The notes under the pieces: model-generated
What the model was told of the DNA's origin: nothing
The model's database searches: none
Seen by the model: the letters and a program-made list of their open reading frames with translations, nothing else
NCBI RefSeq assembly: GCF_025685395.1
Contig: NZ_JAGSYA010000004.1
Location: 930,001 to 994,000 of the forward strand
Reading direction: 5' to 3'
Source of the DNA: Terriglobus tenax
Lineage (GTDB): Bacteria > Acidobacteriota > Terriglobia > Terriglobales > Acidobacteriaceae
DNA: 64,000 nt
Shown here: positions 60,415 to 64,000 of the stretch, in pieces
Position numbering within the stretch: position 1 is the stretch's first letter
Layout: each line of letters opens with the position of its first letter
Made by a program: the position numbers and the translations under genes

Positions 60415-62238
60415 CTACATTCTGCAGATGAGTAGTTCTCTTTCGTAGATCATTTCTGGGGGGAGGTGGTCATGGAGGAGGAGGAAGAGTTGTTCGTGTC
60501 CCATGACCTCCTCGGTCCAGGCCTGGTGGTTGACCTCCTGCAGTTGGTCGAACTGGGTTTTGCTGAACTCCAGGCCTTCCCAGTGCATGTCGTCGTAGCG
60601 CGGGGTCCAGCCGATGGGGGTTTCGTCGCTGCCTACCTTGCCTGTTGCACGGTCAACGATCCACTTCAGAACGCGCATGTTCTGGCTGAAGCCGGGCCAC
60701 AGGAACCTGCCCTGTTCATCCTTGCGGAACCAGTTCACGTGGAAGATCCTCGGCGTCCGCTTCAGCTTCTTCTGCATGCGCAGCCAGTGACGGAAGTAGT
60801 CGCCCATGTGGTAGCCGCAGAACGGAAGCATCGCCATCGGGTCGCGGCGCACCACGCCCAGCTTGCCCGCCGCGGCGGCCGTCATCTCCGAGCCCATCGT
60901 CGCTCCGGCGTAGACTCCGCTGGACCAGTTGAAGGCCTGGTACACCAGCGGCATCGTCGTTGCCCTGCGGCCGCCGAAGATGATGGCCGCGATGGGCACG
61001 CCCGCGGGGTCTTCCCATGCCGGGTCGATCGACGGGCACTGCGATGCGGGCGCGGTAAAGCGGCCGTTGGGATGTGCCGCAGGTGTTGAGGACGCGGGCG
61101 TCCATGGCTTGCCCTGCCAGTCCAACGCTTCGGCGGGTGGCTCGTCCGTCATGCCTTCCCACCACACGTCACCCGTTGGCACACCGTTCTTCGTGATCAA
61201 CGCAACGTTGGTGAAGATGCTGTTCTTCTTGAGCGTGGCCATCGCGTTCGGGTTGGTCTTCGCGCTGGTGCCGGGTGCGACGCCGAAGAAGCCGGACTCA
61301 GGGTTGATGGCGCGAAGATGGCCCGTCGCATCAGGCTTGATCCACGCGATGTCGTCGCCCACCGTCCACACCTTCCAGCCATCGAAGCCCTTCGGAGGGA
61401 TGAGCATGGCGAAGTTGGTCTTGCCGCAGGCCGAGGGGAAGGCCGCGGCCACGTAGGTCTTTTCGCCTTCGGGAGACTCGACGCCGAGGAGGAGCATGTG
61501 CTCGGCCATCCAGCCTTCATCGCGCGCGATGTTCGAGGCGATGCGCAGGGCGAAGCACTTCTTGCCCAGAAGAGCGTTGCCGCCGTAGCCGGAGCCGTAG
61601 CTCCAGATCTCGCGCGTCTCCGGGAAGTGAACGATGTACTTGGTCTCGTTCTGCGGCCACGGTACATCCTGCTCGCCCGGCGCAAGCGGTGCGCCCACGC
61701 TATGCATGCACGGCACCACGCGCTTGAGGTCCTTGTCGATCTCCGCGAAGACTGGCTTGCCGATGCGCGCCATGATGCGCATGTTCACCACCGCATACGC
61801 TGAGTCGGTCAGCTGCACGCCGATCTGCGAGAACGGAGATCCGATGGGGCCCATCGAGTACGGCAGAACATACATCGTGCGGCCCTTCATCGAGCCGCGG
61901 AAAAGCGACTTCAGCTTCTTGCGCATCACGAAGGGGTCTTTCCAGTTGTTGGTCGGGCCGGCGTTGTCCTTCGACAAGGAGCAGATGAAGGTGCGGTCTT
62001 CAACACGCGCTACGTCGCTGGCAGAAGACCGCGCGTAGAAGCAGCCAGGCCAGCGCTCCTCATTCAACTTCAAGAACGTCCCCGCAGAGACCAACTCCCC
62101 GCACAGACGGTCATACTCCTCCTGAGATCCATCCACCCAGTGAATCCCATCAGGCTGACACAAATCCACCATCTTCTCCACCCAACGGATCAAATGACGG
62201 TTGTGGGTCGGGATCTTCGCTTGCTTATGCTCCAACAT
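60415..62238 (-). CDS. pckG: GTP-dependent phosphoenolpyruvate carboxykinase
   Basis: A 607-residue gluconeogenic enzyme converting oxaloacetate and GTP to PEP, GDP and CO2. The kinase-1 P-loop with the reactive Cys is [16 protein letters not shown] (268-280), the metal-binding kinase-2 motif [10 protein letters not shown] (293-302), substrate loop [15 protein letters not shown] and guanine-site residues in the [19 protein letters not shown] block. Length and motifs separate it from the shorter ATP form (about 540 residues). It is convergent with the porin gene and divergent from the ThuA-like gene. Confidence 0.97.
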   Translation of the reverse strand: MLEHKQAKIPTHNRHLIRWVEKMVDLCQPDGIHWVDGSQEEYDRLCGELVSAGTFLKLNEERWPGCFYARSSASDVARVEDRTFICSLSKDNAGPTNNWKDPFVMRKKLKSLFRGSMKGRTMYVLPYSMGPIGSPFSQIGVQLTDSAYAVVNMRIMARIGKPVFAEIDKDLKRVVPCMHSVGAPLAPGEQDVPWPQNETKYIVHFPETREIWSYGSGYGGNALLGKKCFALRIASNIARDEGWMAEHMLLLGVESPEGEKTYVAAAFPSACGKTNFAMLIPPKGFDGWKVWTVGDDIAWIKPDATGHLRAINPESGFFGVAPGTSAKTNPNAMATLKKNSIFTNVALITKNGVPTGDVWWEGMTDEPPAEALDWQGKPWTPASSTPAAHPNGRFTAPASQCPSIDPAWEDPAGVPIAAIIFGGRRATTMPLVYQAFNWSSGVYAGATMGSEMTAAAAGKLGVVRRDPMAMLPFCGYHMGDYFRHWLRMQKKLKRTPRIFHVNWFRKDEQGRFLWPGFSQNMRVLKWIVDRATGKVGSDETPIGWTPRYDDMHWEGLEFSKTQFDQLQEVNHQAWTEEVMGHEQLFLLLHDHLPPEMIYERELLICRM

Positions 62239-62380
62239 CGGCCTCCGGTGACACTGTTCATTGTTCCGTCTGAAGAAGGAGCGTGGCGGGAAAAACAGTA
62301 TCGCTACTGTTGCGCGGGTGACGGGAGTTGCCGGGGTACTTTACCCTGCTTGGGCTGAATCTCCGTTTGAGGTTGTTGCT

Positions 62381-63325
62381 GTGAAACTACGTGTCACCTT
62401 TGCCCTGCTCGCCTTCTCGTTCTTTTTCGCGAACGCACAACAGACGCAGAACCGGCAAGGGACGGCTGACCTGGGGATGCAGGACGGCATTCGCCGCGGG
62501 CCGGGAATGAATGCCGCCAGCGTTGGCGACTACAGCTACCACAACAACGCCGTGCCGCATCGCAAGCGCGTGCTGGCATGGATCGATGTGAGCAACGGGT
62601 ACCAGCACGACTCGATTTCACATGCCGTAGCCACGATTGAGCGGCTTGGTTATGAGACCGGCGCCTACGATACGTTTATCCGTACCGACTCAAAGATGAT
62701 CACCAAGGGGGCAGTGAACGGGAGCGATGGAAAGCCTTTGCTCTATTCCAAAAACCTGAATGACTACGATGCGATCTTCTTCTTTGGGGTGCGCGAGATT
62801 GATCTGACACCGGAGCAGCGCGCCGACCTGTTGTCGTTTGTACACGATGACGGCAAGGGCTTTGTGGCGGCACATGCCGGTGCGACTGCCTTCTTCTCGT
62901 GGCCAGAGTTTGGCGAAATGCTGGGCGGCCGGTTCGATGAGCATCCGTGGGGCATTACCGAGGCTCCGGTGATTGTGGAAGACCCGAAGTTCCCCGGTAT
63001 GACAAACCTTCCGGCATCGTTCGCTCACATTGACGAGTACTACCAGATCAAGGATTTTTCGCGGAGCAAGGCACGTGTGCTGCTGCGGCTGGATGTGTCA
63101 GGGCTGGATAAGAACATGCCGCTGGTGCATCACAAGGATGATGACTTCCCGCTGGCGTGGGCGAAGATGTATGGCAAGGGACGAGTTTATTATTCGGCCC
63201 TGGGGCACGACCCCAGCACATGGGACGACCGTGTAGTGCAGCAGATGTATTACGAGGCGATTCGCTGGGCGTTGAAGCTGACAGATGCAGAGCTTGCACC
63301 GCGGGCGTTTCCGGCTTCCAAGTAA
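62381..63325 (+). CDS. Exported ThuA-like protein
   Basis: A 314-residue secreted protein from a GTG at 62381 (TTGAGGT upstream), giving signal peptide FALLAFSFFFANAQ; a longer frame to 62261 lacks a signal. The flavodoxin/GATase-like ThuA domain shows RVLAWIDVSNGYQHDSISHAVATI, FFFGVREIDLTPEQRADLLSF, GFVAAHAGATAFFSWPEF and VYYSALGHDPSTWDDR. ThuA proteins belong to trehalose/keto-sugar utilisation and are often found with Gfo/Idh enzymes. No catalytic Cys is seen at the elbow (HAG), as is usual for ThuA. Exported forms are frequent in Acidobacteria and Planctomycetes. Confidence 0.88.
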   Translation: MKLRVTFALLAFSFFFANAQQTQNRQGTADLGMQDGIRRGPGMNAASVGDYSYHNNAVPHRKRVLAWIDVSNGYQHDSISHAVATIERLGYETGAYDTFIRTDSKMITKGAVNGSDGKPLLYSKNLNDYDAIFFFGVREIDLTPEQRADLLSFVHDDGKGFVAAHAGATAFFSWPEFGEMLGGRFDEHPWGITEAPVIVEDPKFPGMTNLPASFAHIDEYYQIKDFSRSKARVLLRLDVSGLDKNMPLVHHKDDDFPLAWAKMYGKGRVYYSALGHDPSTWDDRVVQQMYYEAIRWALKLTDAELAPRAFPASK

Positions 63326-63383
63326 TTCTCTCTGATTGTTTTGCGGCCCTTCATGCGGCATGTCTGAAGCCGCGCCTTAAAGG

Positions 63384-64000
63384 TCACGAAGACAGACCGA
63401 GCTGGCGGTAAAGCGCGGTGAAGCGATGGTCTTCGCGGACATTGTCGAAACGGGGATCGATGCGGATGGTGACCAGCTCGAAGCAGCGGTCCTGAAATGC
63501 TTCTGCGAGACGCTCAAAGCCCTCGTCCATTCTGCCCAAGGCAAAATGGATCAGTGCCAGCTCAAACGGCGAGATGTAGCGACGCGTTGACAGATCATTC
63601 AGGTCACGGAGAAGACGCAGCGCTTCCTGCTTTCGTCCGGAGATTGCATAGGTCCTCGCCAGTGCACCGACGACACGCGGGTTGGGCGGTGCGAGCTCGA
63701 TGGCGCGCTGAAACGCGGCGATGGCCTCCTCCCATTCTTCGCGCTGTTCCTGCACCAGACCAAGTGTCCAGTAGGCGGCGGAGAAGTGCGGATTCTGTTC
63801 GATGGTGTAATCGCTCTGCTCCAGCGCCAGATCGTATTCGCGGCGGAAATGATGGATCTGCGCGAGGTCGCGCGAGATAATCGACGACACAGGATCAAGA
63901 CTCTGCGCCATGGTGACCTCCTGCAGCGCCTCATCCAGGCGGCCCAGCGGAACCAGACAGGACATCGCGTACCAGTGGTGTGCGGTCGAGTTACGAGGAC
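63384..64000 (-). CDS. TPR-repeat protein, 5' part outside the window
   Basis: A partial protein of at least 205 residues, open to the window edge; the first residues visible read NSTAHHWYAMSCLVPLGRLDEAL. TPR repeats follow (SAAYWTLGLVQEQREEWEEAIAAFQRAIELAPPNP, VVGALARTYAISGRKQEALRLL) and the end contains ELVTIRIDPRFDNVREDHRFTAL. The combination AHHWYAMxCL plus the DPRFDxLRxDPRF-like end is common in acidobacterial winged-helix/TolB/TPR regulators of the CadC type; an N-terminal DNA-binding part would lie beyond 64000. No start codon is visible. Confidence 0.75.
   Translation of the reverse strand, partial: PRNSTAHHWYAMSCLVPLGRLDEALQEVTMAQSLDPVSSIISRDLAQIHHFRREYDLALEQSDYTIEQNPHFSAAYWTLGLVQEQREEWEEAIAAFQRAIELAPPNPRVVGALARTYAISGRKQEALRLLRDLNDLSTRRYISPFELALIHFALGRMDEGFERLAEAFQDRCFELVTIRIDPRFDNVREDHRFTALYRQLGLSS

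Noticed and set aside
1-64000. CRISPR array, tRNA/rRNA genes, insertion sequences
   Set aside because: No regularly spaced repeats, transposase reading frames or tRNA clover-leaf sequences other than the tmRNA were found.

Overview
The window looks like a chromosomal segment of an Acidobacteriota (Terriglobia/Acidobacteriaceae-type) soil bacterium. This is inferred from gene families rather than a database search. The supporting signs are an Oar-like TonB-dependent receptor with an N-terminal carboxypeptidase-regulatory domain, a TPR protein of the kind found in acidobacterial winged-helix/TPR regulators, REP-like hairpins of the type cggctaaagccg / cacggctgaagccgtg, a remnant of the Gly/Ser/Thr-rich lipobox tail seen at the C-terminus of large acidobacterial surface proteins, many Tat-type RRxFL leaders, and a GTP-dependent PEP carboxykinase.

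Layout. (1) 1-3.4 kb: a partial TolC-type channel diverges from an OmpR/HisKA two-component system; a direct repeat with 11-bp pitch lies between them. (2) 3.4-9.3 kb: single genes (Zn-free MDR oxidoreductase, BNR/YCF48-like protein, HtrA protease with two PDZ domains, a small zinc-ribbon protein, a four-helix membrane protein, a PCYCGC-motif protein) and one orphan plus-strand terminator that implies an unannotated short transcript. (3) 9382-9735: tmRNA (ssrA), encoded tag AEPQFALAA. (4) 9.9-19.1 kb: an exopolysaccharide cluster directly behind ssrA (flippase, chain-length protein with an in-frame C10 tract, polymerase/ligase, three glycosyltransferases, Wzi-like outer-membrane protein). (5) 19.8-39.1 kb: a pectin utilisation locus with two GH28 polygalacturonases, pectin methylesterase, a tandem two-domain rhamnogalacturonan acetylesterase, a type-B carboxylesterase, a GH2 enzyme, a SusC-like receptor, two LacI regulators and galK-galT. 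LacI-type operators sit just upstream of two matching promoters. (6) 39.1-49.4 kb: sugar-derivative metabolism (PLP sugar aminotransferase, ROK regulator, two TIM-barrel isomerases of which one carries a Tat signal, Gfo/Idh/MocA oxidoreductase, MFS permease) and a periplasmic cytochrome c / PQQ dehydrogenase pair. (7) 49.7-60.4 kb: a complete chemotaxis locus (MCP, CheW, CheA, CheR, CheB; opposite strand CheD-CheY-CheX; then CheY, a CheC/X-like protein, CheX and an alginate-export-type porin). Three sigma-28 (FliA) type promoters are visible. (8) 60.4-64 kb: PEP carboxykinase, a secreted ThuA-like protein and a partial TPR protein.

How it fits together. The pectin locus would de-esterify and cut homogalacturonan and rhamnogalacturonan outside or in the periplasm, import oligomers through the TonB receptor, and feed galactose from side chains to galK/galT. 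The neighbouring isomerase/oxidoreductase/PQQ genes look like oxidative handling of sugars, possibly as keto-sugars. PEP carboxykinase supplies gluconeogenesis. The chemotaxis locus carries sigma-28 promoters, so it most likely drives swimming. The least explained features are the shared LacI-type operator logic, the C10 tract in the chain-length gene, the orphan terminator at 8.76 kb, the Che locus with three CheC/X-like proteins, and the duplicated acetylesterase.
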